From Oscillospiraceae bacterium (GTDB taxonomy: Bacteria > Bacillota > Clostridia > Oscillospirales > JAAYOS01): DNA of 64,000 bases. The DNA lies in NCBI GenBank assembly GCA_031264245.1, contig JAISEG010000002.1:124001-188000 (forward strand). The letters run 5' to 3'. This document shows, in pieces, positions 1-6,862 of this stretch (positions are counted from its first letter, which is position 1; every line of letters starts with the position of its first letter). The position numbers and the translations under genes were made by a program. Under the pieces are notes generated by a model. That model searched no databases. It was given only the letters and a program-made list of their open reading frames with translations, and was not told the origin of the DNA.

Positions 1-1319
1 TTCTTTTCCGCCGCCTTTTCCGCCGCCACCGCTTTTTCCTCAGGCTTTCCCGCGACCGCCGCGTCTATAACCAAAAGCGAAGCCTTGTTTCTCTTCAGAT
101 CCGAGCGCAGATTTTCCTCAGCCAGAAGTATCTTAACCTGATCCACAGGCATTTTATACTGCTCAGCCATTTTATTATATTCTTCGTCAAGCTCCTCGGC
201 GCTCACTTCCACATTTTCCAGCTCCGCGATCTTGTCAAAGGCGAGGGAGAGCTTGACCTGACGCTCCGCCTGCGGACGGTACATCGCCGTAAACGCGTTC
301 ATGTCCATGCCGGTCATCTGCATGTACTGGTTGAAATCTATGCCCTGAGAGGAGAGGTTATACGCAAAGCTTTCAAGCATATTGTCAACCTGGGCGTCGA
401 TCATCGCATCAGGGATGTCGGCGGCGACCTTTTCCGCCACAACGTCGAATACCGAGTTTTCAAAGTCCTGCTTTATCGTTTTTTCCCGCGCCTCGCTGAG
501 CTTTGCCTTTACGTCGTTTCTGTATTCCTCAAACGTGTCGAACTCGGACACGTCCTTGGCAAATTCGTCGTCCAGCTCAGGCAGGTTGACCTGCTTTACC
601 TCGTGCAGCTTCACCTTAAACACCGCCGCCTTGCCCGCCAGCTCCTCCGCGTGATACTCCGCGGGGAAGGTCACGTTCACATCCAGGTCGTCCCCAGCCT
701 TACAGCCTATGAGCTGCTCCTCAAAGCCGGGTATAAACTGCCCCGACCCTATTTCAAGCGAATGGTTTTCGCCCTTTCCGCCCTCAAACGGCACGCCGTC
801 CAGGAAGCCCTCGAAGTCGATAACGGCGGTATCGCCTTCCTTTGCCGCCCTGTCCGCCGTCTCGATGCTGGAGTTGCGCTTTCTGGTCCTGTCGATTTCG
901 TCGTCTATCTCCGCGTCCTTAAGTATAAGCTCGGCCTTTTCAGCCTTGATGCCCTTGTAGTCCGAAATTTCGACCTCGGGCTTCACCGGCACAGCCGCCA
1001 CAAAGGTATACCCCCCGGCGTTCACCTCGGTTATATCCAATCCCGCCTTGCCCACCGAGTCCAGCCCGGACTGTGCAAGGGCTTCCTCAAAAGCCTTGTC
1101 ATATGAAGCGTTCACAGCGTCATTCCAGAAAAACGACTCCCCGTACAGCTTTTCAATAATTTTTCGCGGAGCCTTCCCCTTGCGGAAGCCCGGAACCGTT
1201 ATGTTCTTCGCGGATTTTTTGTAGGTTTCCCGGATAGCGTTTTCAAATTCCTCCGCCGTTACCTCGATGGTAAGCTCGACAATGCTCTTTTCCTTTGGCT
1301 CTGTTTTTACTAGCTTCAT
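1..1319 (-). CDS. tig: Trigger factor, peptidyl-prolyl isomerase chaperone (C-terminal end cut by window)
   Basis: Ribosome-bound chaperone that meets nascent chains at the exit tunnel. Translating the minus strand from the ATG at 1317-1319 gives an open frame of about 439 codons with no stop before the window edge. The N-terminal ribosome-binding domain carries the signature GFRKGKAPRK at about residues 45-54. The central FKBP-type PPIase domain (roughly 150-245) contains GDTAVIDFEGFLDG and an FxKGKGENHSLxIGSGQFIPGFE-like stretch. A long helical C-terminal domain follows and ends in an Ala/Lys/Glu-rich tail. A strong AGGAGG lies just upstream of the start. The family is about 430 residues, so only a few residues are missing. 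Clostridia usually carry clpP and clpX next to tig, which would lie outside this window. Confidence 0.95.
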   Translation of the reverse strand, partial: MKLVKTEPKEKSIVELTIEVTAEEFENAIRETYKKSAKNITVPGFRKGKAPRKIIEKLYGESFFWNDAVNASYDKAFEEALAQSGLDSVGKAGLDITEVNAGGYTFVAAVPVKPEVEISDYKGIKAEKAELILKDAEIDDEIDRTRKRNSSIETADRAAKEGDTAVIDFEGFLDGVPFEGGKGENHSLEIGSGQFIPGFEEQLIGCKAGDDLDVNVTFPAEYHAEELAGKAAVFKVKLHEVKQVNLPELDDEFAKDVSEFDTFEEYRNDVKAKLSEAREKTIKQDFENSVFDVVAEKVAADIPDAMIDAQVDNMLESFAYNLSSQGIDFNQYMQMTGMDMNAFTAMYRPQAERQVKLSLAFDKIAELENVEVSAEELDEEYNKMAEQYKMPVDQVKILLAEENLRSDLKRNKASLLVIDAAVAGKPEEKAVAAEKAAEK

Positions 1320-1402
1320 TTTCTGAATTCCTCCTGATTTTTTCCTGCTCCAAATCGATCTTTTCCATTTTATCAGATTATTTCGAGTATTTCTACACTT
1401 TT

Positions 1403-2095
1403 TTAAATAATTTTTAAAGGCTTAAAACCGATATGGTCCCCGGACGCCAGCTTATACTCGGTTTTATCCACAATACCCTCCACACACCGCCTTCTGCTGT
1501 GCCCGTGCAGATGTCCGTAGAAGCACTTTTCGACGCCGTACCGCAGGAGCAGCCCTGTGATTTCCTTGTAATCGTACCCGGCGTAGACCGGCGGATAGTG
1601 CAGAAAGGCAAATATCCTGTCCGCGCCCGAAGCCTGTCCCGCCTTCAGCGACGTCTCGAGCCGCGCCACCTCACGCCGGTATACCTTGTCGCTGCCGTCC
1701 CCCCTGTCCTCCTCGTAGAACCAGCCCCGGGTTCCGCACAGCGCGATATTTTCGTATAAATAGCAGTTGTTGTGCAGGATGTTCAGGTCGTTAAACCCGT
1801 TTAAGGCGAAAAAGGCGTTCATTTTCTTCACGGTTTCCCACCAGTAGTCGTGATTTCCCTTCACAATTATCTTCCTTCCGGGAAGTTCGGAGATGAATTT
1901 GAAGTCCGCCGCCGAGCTTTTCAGATTGTCCGCCCAGCACAAATCCCCGAGCAGAACCACAGTGTCCTCCGGAGAAACAGCCTTGAAGCCCTCTGTAATT
2001 TTATCAACATATCCGACCCACTCACCCCCGAACACATCCATCGGCTTTGACGCCGAAAGGGAGAGATGCAGGTCGCCAATCGTGAAAAGAGACAT
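1403..2095 (-). CDS. Calcineurin-like metallophosphoesterase (predicted phosphohydrolase)
   Basis: Cytoplasmic metallophosphoesterase of about 230 residues. The metal-binding motifs appear in order: GDLHLS near the N-terminus (D-x-H), LLGDLCWADN (GD), VKGNHDYWW (GNHD), FLHYPP and CFYGHLHGHS (GHxH). Substrate unknown; the closest clostridial relatives are annotated only as predicted phosphohydrolases. The ATG at 2093-2095 is chosen as start because AAAGGA stands immediately upstream. A GTG at 2108-2110 would extend the frame by five residues but would place that ribosome binding site inside the gene. It follows tig on the other side of a short spacer and reads in the same direction, towards tig. 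Confidence 0.85.
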   Translation of the reverse strand: MSLFTIGDLHLSLSASKPMDVFGGEWVGYVDKITEGFKAVSPEDTVVLLGDLCWADNLKSSAADFKFISELPGRKIIVKGNHDYWWETVKKMNAFFALNGFNDLNILHNNCYLYENIALCGTRGWFYEEDRGDGSDKVYRREVARLETSLKAGQASGADRIFAFLHYPPVYAGYDYKEITGLLLRYGVEKCFYGHLHGHSRRRCVEGIVDKTEYKLASGDHIGFKPLKII

Positions 2096-2312
2096 TTCTT
2101 TTCCTTTCACATTATCTCAAATTTAATTTTCTGCTCTTAAATAATATGGAAAAATATCATTTATCTGGCTTGCATTTTTTCTTCCCCGCCGCAAAAACTA
2201 ATCTTGCTTAAATACTGTTCTCCAACTGTTCTCTATAAGATATCGGCTTGGGAAAGCTAAAGGACAGCATCCTTAAGTATTGGACTTCTTAACAAAAAAG
2301 GGGAGTAGAAAA

Positions 2313-2486
2313 ATGTTTGATTATACTGACAAAAACAATGTTTTAAACGGCGTTTCATGCAGCGCGGTAAACTGCGTATATCACAGCAGCGGCAACATGT
2401 GCCACGCTCCGGGGATAGCGGTGGGCACCGACAACGCGGACAAGAAGAGCGAGACCCTGTGCTCGACCTTTGAGTGCTGCAAATAA
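2313..2486 (+). CDS. DUF1540 small cysteine-rich protein
   Basis: A 57-residue protein with the spaced cysteines of the DUF1540 family: CSAVNCVYH, then MCHAPGI, then LCSTFE, ending in CCK. Members are short clostridial proteins thought to bind metal through these cysteines, and their function is unknown. The start at 2313 is supported by AAAAGGGGAG at 2295-2304. An in-frame TTG at 2280 has no such site. The gene is monocistronic and convergent with thrC, separated from it by a perfect palindrome that can act as a terminator for both. Confidence 0.8.
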   Translation: MFDYTDKNNVLNGVSCSAVNCVYHSSGNMCHAPGIAVGTDNADKKSETLCSTFECCK

Positions 2487-2508
2487 CAAATAAGACCGCA
2501 GTGTTTTA

Positions 2509-2546
2509 TATAGAGTAATATTTGCTGCGGCAAATATTACTCTATA
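2509..2546. terminator. Perfect 17-bp palindrome between DUF1540 gene and thrC
   Basis: Arms at 2509-2525 and 2530-2546 are exact reverse complements around a 4-base loop. The thrC stop codon (2537-2539) lies inside the right arm, so the last codons of thrC form part of the hairpin. The position between convergent genes fits a bidirectional terminator, although the T-runs are short. Confidence 0.65.
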
Positions 2547-4036
2547 AATTTTATCACGCTTGCGGGCATCTCCCCCGCGTCAACCGTATCGCCGAAGCGT
2601 GAAACCGCTGTGCGAAGCGCGGCGATCTGCGCCGGAGGCTCGACCCCCGTCATTTTTTGCAGCGTGTCCACAAGCTCCGCGCCGCCGCCGGAGGGTTCCG
2701 CGCCCAGAGCCTCGATTATACTGCCGCAGAACTTATATGGGTTGGCTGTGGATACCACCACGGTCTTTCGCCCGTCCCCCGTCGCCGTATAGTATTTGTC
2801 CTTTACAGCCTCGGCCACCGCCGTATGCGTGTCGATAAGATATCCGCACTCGTTCCAAAGCCTGGCGATCGCAGCCCGTGTGGCGGCTTCATCGCAGTAA
2901 TCAGCCCAAATCAGCCTGTTCAGCTCCGCCTTCACAGCGCCGTCCACAGTATAGACCCCTTCGCCGGCAAGCCCCGCCATAAAGCCTTTTATCTTTACAG
3001 CGTCCCCGCCGGAAACGCAGTAAAGCAGACGCTCGAGGTTGCTCGATATCAATATATCCATGGACGGCGAGATGGTTGTAAAAAATTCGCGCCTTCTGTC
3101 GTAGCTTCCGGTGGCGATAAAGTCGCTGAGTATGTTGTTTCTGTTGGACGCGCATATCAGCCTTCCCACAGGAAGCCCCATCTCGCTTGCGTAGTAAGCC
3201 GCCAGTATATTCCCGAAGTTGCCTGTAGGCACGCAGTAGTTGATCTCCTCGCCGAAGGTTATTTCGCCGCTGTTCACAAGGTCGCAGTAGGAGGAGAAGT
3301 AGTAGACTATCTGCGGAAGCAGCCTCCCCCAGTTTATCGAGTTCGCGGAGGAAAATTTGTAGCCTCTTTCCGCCGCCGCCCGCTTCATCCCTTCGTCCCC
3401 GAATATCAGCTTTACCCCTGTCTGGGCGTCGTCAAAGTTGCCCTTCACCGCCGTCACTCCGACGTTTCCCCCGGCCTGCGAGGTCATTTGCAGCTTCTGT
3501 ATGCCGCTCACCCCCTCGGACGGGTAGAACACCATTATCCTTGTGCCGGGCACATCCTTAAACCCTTCCAGCGCCGCCTTTCCGGTGTCGCCTGAGGTTG
3601 CGACAAGTATGAGCGCGTCCTCCTTCTGCCCCGTCTTTTTAAGCGAGGCGGTCAAAAGGTAGGGCAGAATTTGCAGCGCCATGTCCTTAAAGGCGCAGGT
3701 CGGTCCGTGCCAAAGCTCCAAAAAGTAATGTGCTATGCCGGGTTTTCCCGCCGCCTTCTTTATCGGAGCGGCGGCGCCGCTCCCGAATTTTTCACATGAA
3801 TACGCCTTTTCGCAGTATTCCTTCAGCTCCCCGGCGGAGAATCCGTCCAGATACATACCCATTATAAATGCCGCGCGTTCGGCGTAGCCTAAGCGGCACA
3901 GGCTTTCGATCCGGTTTTTTTCAAGCCTTGGAATTTCGACAGGCAGCAGCAGCCCGCCGTCCTCCGATATTCCGCGCGCTATCGCCTCCGCGGCGGTGAG
4001 CCTCACGCTTTTGTCTCTCGTACTTGTGTAAAGCAT
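2537..4036 (-). CDS. thrC: Threonine synthase
   Basis: PLP enzyme converting O-phosphohomoserine to threonine and phosphate, the last step of threonine synthesis. The 499-residue length is that of the long (E. coli/yeast-like) class. The N-terminus has the family pattern MLYTSTRDKSVRLTAAEAIARGISEDGGL. The PLP lysine lies in HGPTCAFKDMALQ (about residue 115), followed by LVATSGDTGKAALEGF and, further on, NYCVPTGNFGNILAAYYA. AGAGGGAT precedes the ATG. It is the last gene of the run lepB-rbgA-rnhB-thrC, 38 bases after the RNase HII gene, so it is probably cotranscribed with unrelated translation and ribosome-assembly functions. No threonine attenuator is visible directly upstream. Confidence 0.95.
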   Translation of the reverse strand: MLYTSTRDKSVRLTAAEAIARGISEDGGLLLPVEIPRLEKNRIESLCRLGYAERAAFIMGMYLDGFSAGELKEYCEKAYSCEKFGSGAAAPIKKAAGKPGIAHYFLELWHGPTCAFKDMALQILPYLLTASLKKTGQKEDALILVATSGDTGKAALEGFKDVPGTRIMVFYPSEGVSGIQKLQMTSQAGGNVGVTAVKGNFDDAQTGVKLIFGDEGMKRAAAERGYKFSSANSINWGRLLPQIVYYFSSYCDLVNSGEITFGEEINYCVPTGNFGNILAAYYASEMGLPVGRLICASNRNNILSDFIATGSYDRRREFFTTISPSMDILISSNLERLLYCVSGGDAVKIKGFMAGLAGEGVYTVDGAVKAELNRLIWADYCDEAATRAAIARLWNECGYLIDTHTAVAEAVKDKYYTATGDGRKTVVVSTANPYKFCGSIIEALGAEPSGGGAELVDTLQKMTGVEPPAQIAALRTAVSRFGDTVDAGEMPASVIKFIE

Positions 4037-4074
4037 ATTTTATCCCTCTTGTCCCGGAATATTTATTTCGGGTT

Positions 4075-5052
4075 TCACGCCCCGAACGCATTTTTGATGT
4101 GATTATACCGCGCCTCTTCCAAATCCCGGCCGGGCAGATAAATCTCGAGCACATCGAATCTCGGTTGAAGCCGGACGCCGCTCCGCTGAAGCCATTCCAA
4201 CGCCGCCGCGGTGATCCTCGCCTGTTTTCTTTTGTCCACAAGCTCCATCGCCTCGGAAAAGGAGTTGTCCTTTCTAAGCTTAACCTCTAAAAATACTATG
4301 TATTCGCCGTCCTCGCATATTATATCCACCTCGCCGAACCTCGTGTGGAAATTCCGTCCGGCTATCCTGTACCCGAGCCCCTCCGCAAAGGCGGCGGCAA
4401 GCCTCTCCCCGATCTCCCCCCGGGTCGGCTTCGGCGGCTCGCCTATACGCTTGTAGTATTTCGTTAAAAATGACTGACGGTGCAGGCCGCACGGTCCGTA
4501 GCTGTAAAGCGCCGAGTAGTGCTCAGCCGTCCCGTAGCCCTTGTGCCGCTTAAAGTTGTACTCCGGGTAAAGCTCGTGCAGCCGCACCATCTCGCGGTCC
4601 CGCAGCACCTTGGCTACTATCGAAGCCGCCGCTATCGAAGCCGACTTGGAGTCTCCCTTTACCACCGTCCTTGCCGGTATCAGAAATCCGCTTTGGTAGT
4701 CCCCGTCGACGAACACGCCGTCGCACTCCACCTTTTCCAGCAGTCCGTGCACCGCCCTGTTCATGGCAAGCATGGACGCGTTTCGGATGTTCAGCGTTTC
4801 TATCTCGTCTATCTCCGCCCGCGCCGCTGACCAGTCCGCGCTGTCCGTGATTTTTTCGAACAGCTCCTCCCTGCGCTTGCCGGACAGCTTTTTCGAGTCG
4901 TTCAAGCCCTCGAGGTATCCGTTCAGATGCACCGCCGCCGCGTACAGCGGACCCGCCAGAGGTCCCCTGCCCACCTCGTCGGCGCCGCAGTACACCACGA
5001 ACCCGTGCATCCCGGCAAATTCCCTGTCAAAGCTGTACAGCCCGTCACACAT
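4075..5052 (-). CDS. rnhB: Ribonuclease HII fused to a YraN/UPF0102 nuclease-like domain
   Basis: Residues 1 to about 205 are RNase HII, which cleaves the RNA strand of RNA-DNA hybrids and starts removal of ribonucleotides from DNA. The catalytic signature GADEVGRGPLAGP lies near residue 23, with VFVDGDYQ, SIAAASIVAKVLRDR and FKRHKGYGTAEH following. Residues about 210-325 are a complete YraN-family domain with the PD-(D/E)xK-like core GEVDIICEDGEYIVFLEVK. The two are separate adjacent genes in many Firmicutes; here one frame covers both without a stop. The ATG at 5050-5052 overlaps the rbgA stop, with GGAGGAT inside rbgA, which indicates translational coupling. The YraN domain's role is unknown. 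Confidence 0.9.
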   Translation of the reverse strand: MCDGLYSFDREFAGMHGFVVYCGADEVGRGPLAGPLYAAAVHLNGYLEGLNDSKKLSGKRREELFEKITDSADWSAARAEIDEIETLNIRNASMLAMNRAVHGLLEKVECDGVFVDGDYQSGFLIPARTVVKGDSKSASIAAASIVAKVLRDREMVRLHELYPEYNFKRHKGYGTAEHYSALYSYGPCGLHRQSFLTKYYKRIGEPPKPTRGEIGERLAAAFAEGLGYRIAGRNFHTRFGEVDIICEDGEYIVFLEVKLRKDNSFSEAMELVDKRKQARITAAALEWLQRSGVRLQPRFDVLEIYLPGRDLEEARYNHIKNAFGA

Positions 5053-5899
5053 TAAAAATATCCTCCGCGGTCTCGAGGGTTATCCTGCCCAGCTTGCCCC
5101 CGCGAAACTCGTCCAGCGCGATAACGGCAATCCTGTTGTAATCTATCTCGCCGCCGGAAACCAGGCAGCCCCGCGCCTTCGCCGCCGCCTCCAGCATCTC
5201 AAGCCCCGTGCCGGCAGCCTCGATTTTGAACCTGTCCCGCAAATTCTGCGAATATCTGGGAAGCAATGCCTCGAAAAGCCGCATCGCCAAGGTCTCGATG
5301 TCCATGATTTCGTCGCGTATCGCCCCGGTGAACGCCAGATTCATCCCGGTGGCCGGGTCGTCAAACCTTGGCCAGAGTATCCCCGGCGTGTCCAGAAGCT
5401 CCAGCCCCCTGTCCACCGAAAACCACTGCTTTCCCCGCGTGACGCCGGGTCTGTCCTCGGTTTTTGCCCGCTTGCTCTTTGTTATCCGGTTTATGAGGGA
5501 GGACTTCCCGACGTTCGGAACCCCGACTACCATGGCGCGCACCGTCTTGAACTGTCCTTTTTCGGCGTACCGCTCTATCAAATCCCCGACCGCCTCCTTC
5601 GCGGCGGGGATGAATTTTTCCACTCCCCTGCCCGATTTGCAGTCGGTCTCAATGACGCGCAGCCCTTCGGCGGAGAAGTGTTCCGCCCATTTTTTAGTTT
5701 CGTTAGTGTCCGCCATGTCCGCGCGGTTCAAAATAATTACCCTGGGCTTGCCCGAGGTAAGCTCGTTTATATCGGGGTTCCTGCTTGACAAAGGTATCCT
5801 CGCGTCAATGATTTCGCAGACCACATCGCAGAGCTTCAATGTTTCCGCTATCATCCGCTTTGTCTTTGTCATGTGCCCCGGATACCACTGTATGTTCAT
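5045..5899 (-). CDS. rbgA: Ribosome biogenesis GTPase RbgA (YlqF)
   Basis: Circularly permuted GTPase needed for late 50S subunit assembly. The motif order shows the permutation: the guanine-specificity motif NRAD (about residue 60) comes first, then the P-loop GVPNVGKSSLINR (about 125-137) and DTPG (about 172). The N-terminal MNIQWYPGHMTKTKR is the YlqF signature. The 284-residue length is normal. The start overlaps the lepB stop by four bases and the end overlaps rnhB, so the three genes form a tightly coupled unit. Confidence 0.95.
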   Translation of the reverse strand: MNIQWYPGHMTKTKRMIAETLKLCDVVCEIIDARIPLSSRNPDINELTSGKPRVIILNRADMADTNETKKWAEHFSAEGLRVIETDCKSGRGVEKFIPAAKEAVGDLIERYAEKGQFKTVRAMVVGVPNVGKSSLINRITKSKRAKTEDRPGVTRGKQWFSVDRGLELLDTPGILWPRFDDPATGMNLAFTGAIRDEIMDIETLAMRLFEALLPRYSQNLRDRFKIEAAGTGLEMLEAAAKARGCLVSGGEIDYNRIAVIALDEFRGGKLGRITLETAEDIFNV

Positions 5900-6486
5900 C
5901 CTTTTACCGTTCCCAGCTTGTTAAACGGATATATCCGGAATATCACACGCCCGATTATAAGCCGCTCGTCCACCATTCCGACCGACTGCCTGCGGCTGTC
6001 GGTGCTGTGGTTGCGGTTGTCCCCCATCACAAAGACATGCCCCTGCGGCACCTTCACGGGAAAGACCACATCCTCTTTTCGCCTTGTCGGCTCGTTTATA
6101 TACTCCTCGTCGAGAAGCGCGCCGTCCACAAACACCTCGTTTGTGTCAAAGTTTATGTCAACCGTCTGACCCTCGGTCGCGATTATCCGCTTTACAAGCG
6201 GCTCGGTCATAAACGACTCCTTGCGAAAGACGACGACGTCCCCGTTTTTAGGGGTGTAGAACAGGTCTGAGATAATAATCCTGTCCGCTTCCATAAGGGT
6301 GGGCGTCATGGACGGTCCCTCCACCCCGATAATCCGCGCGAAAAATGTAAATAACAGCACAACAATAACAATCGAAAAGGTCAGCGCCTGCGCCCAGTCA
6401 TAAATCTCGCTTCCTATGTCTATGCCGCTGTCCTCCGCCGTCTCCCTGCTGCCGCCGTTCTCCGGAATACCGTTGTCCTTATCCAA
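5896..6486 (-). CDS. lepB: Type I signal peptidase
   Basis: Membrane serine protease that removes signal peptides from exported proteins. One transmembrane segment (about residues 32-52) follows a charged N-terminus. The catalytic Ser lies in GPSMTPTL, the catalytic Lys in VKRIIATEGQTVDI, and the C-terminal signature is GDNRNHSTDSR. The length of 196 residues suits Gram-positive enzymes. The start codon appears to be TTG at 6484-6486, preceded by GGGGGTG. It is the first gene of the lepB-rbgA-rnhB-thrC run. Confidence 0.95.
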   Translation of the reverse strand: MDKDNGIPENGGSRETAEDSGIDIGSEIYDWAQALTFSIVIVVLLFTFFARIIGVEGPSMTPTLMEADRIIISDLFYTPKNGDVVVFRKESFMTEPLVKRIIATEGQTVDINFDTNEVFVDGALLDEEYINEPTRRKEDVVFPVKVPQGHVFVMGDNRNHSTDSRRQSVGMVDERLIIGRVIFRIYPFNKLGTVKG

Positions 6487-6862
6487 GTCCGCACCCCCAT
6501 ATATAAGCTTTTATATAAGCTTTATTACAGCCCCGTCAAATTTGCTTTGCGATTATTATACACAAAACAGCCCTATAAAAAAAGGCTTAAGCCGGATAAT
6601 TTTCGCACACGTGAATATTTCGTTATTTAAGGCGTTTCAGACGGCCATATCACATAAATATATGGCATATTGCCCAATAGTGCAAAATCCCGCGTTTGCT
6701 GTTGACTATAAAGCCATAAAGTTATAAAATACCTTGACAGGTTATCTAAGGCAACCAGGCGGCACGGTAACGCGAATTTTCACAGCTGCTTATCATTTTT
6801 CCGGCGGCAGATGATAAGTGATGTCCGATTGATTTTAAGCCCCGGGGAAATGGTGGCGCGCT
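6487..6862. other. Divergent intergenic region lepB/alaS
   Basis: 376 bases with no gene. It holds an AT-rich inverted repeat around AAGCTTTTATATAAGCTT near the lepB side, a possible minus-strand -10 (TATAAT) at 6555-6560 for lepB with no good -35, the alaS promoter, and a leader of about 126 bases before alaS. The leader contains an 8-bp hairpin formed by CTTATCAT and ATGATAAG near 6787-6816. Confidence 0.6.
6702..6730 (+). promoter_or_regulatory. Predicted sigma-A promoter of alaS
   Basis: TTGACT at 6702-6707 and TAAAAT at 6725-6730 are separated by 17 bases. Transcription would start near 6737, giving a leader of about 126 bases. A second TTGACA at about 6733 has no matching -10. Confidence 0.6.

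Noticed and set aside
2657-3595. Long plus-strand frame of 312 codons opposite thrC
   Set aside because: Antisense to a strongly conserved gene in GC-rich DNA; its composition (Arg, His, Pro-rich) is typical of shadow frames. The same holds for other long antisense frames opposite alaS, recQ, comEC and leuS.
6733-6862. Possible alanine T-box riboswitch before alaS (AGGCGGCACGGTAACGCG resembles the T-box core)
   Set aside because: The core AGGGTGGNACCGCG is not matched, there is no specifier stem with a GCN codon that I can place, and no terminator/antiterminator pair with a T-run precedes the start.
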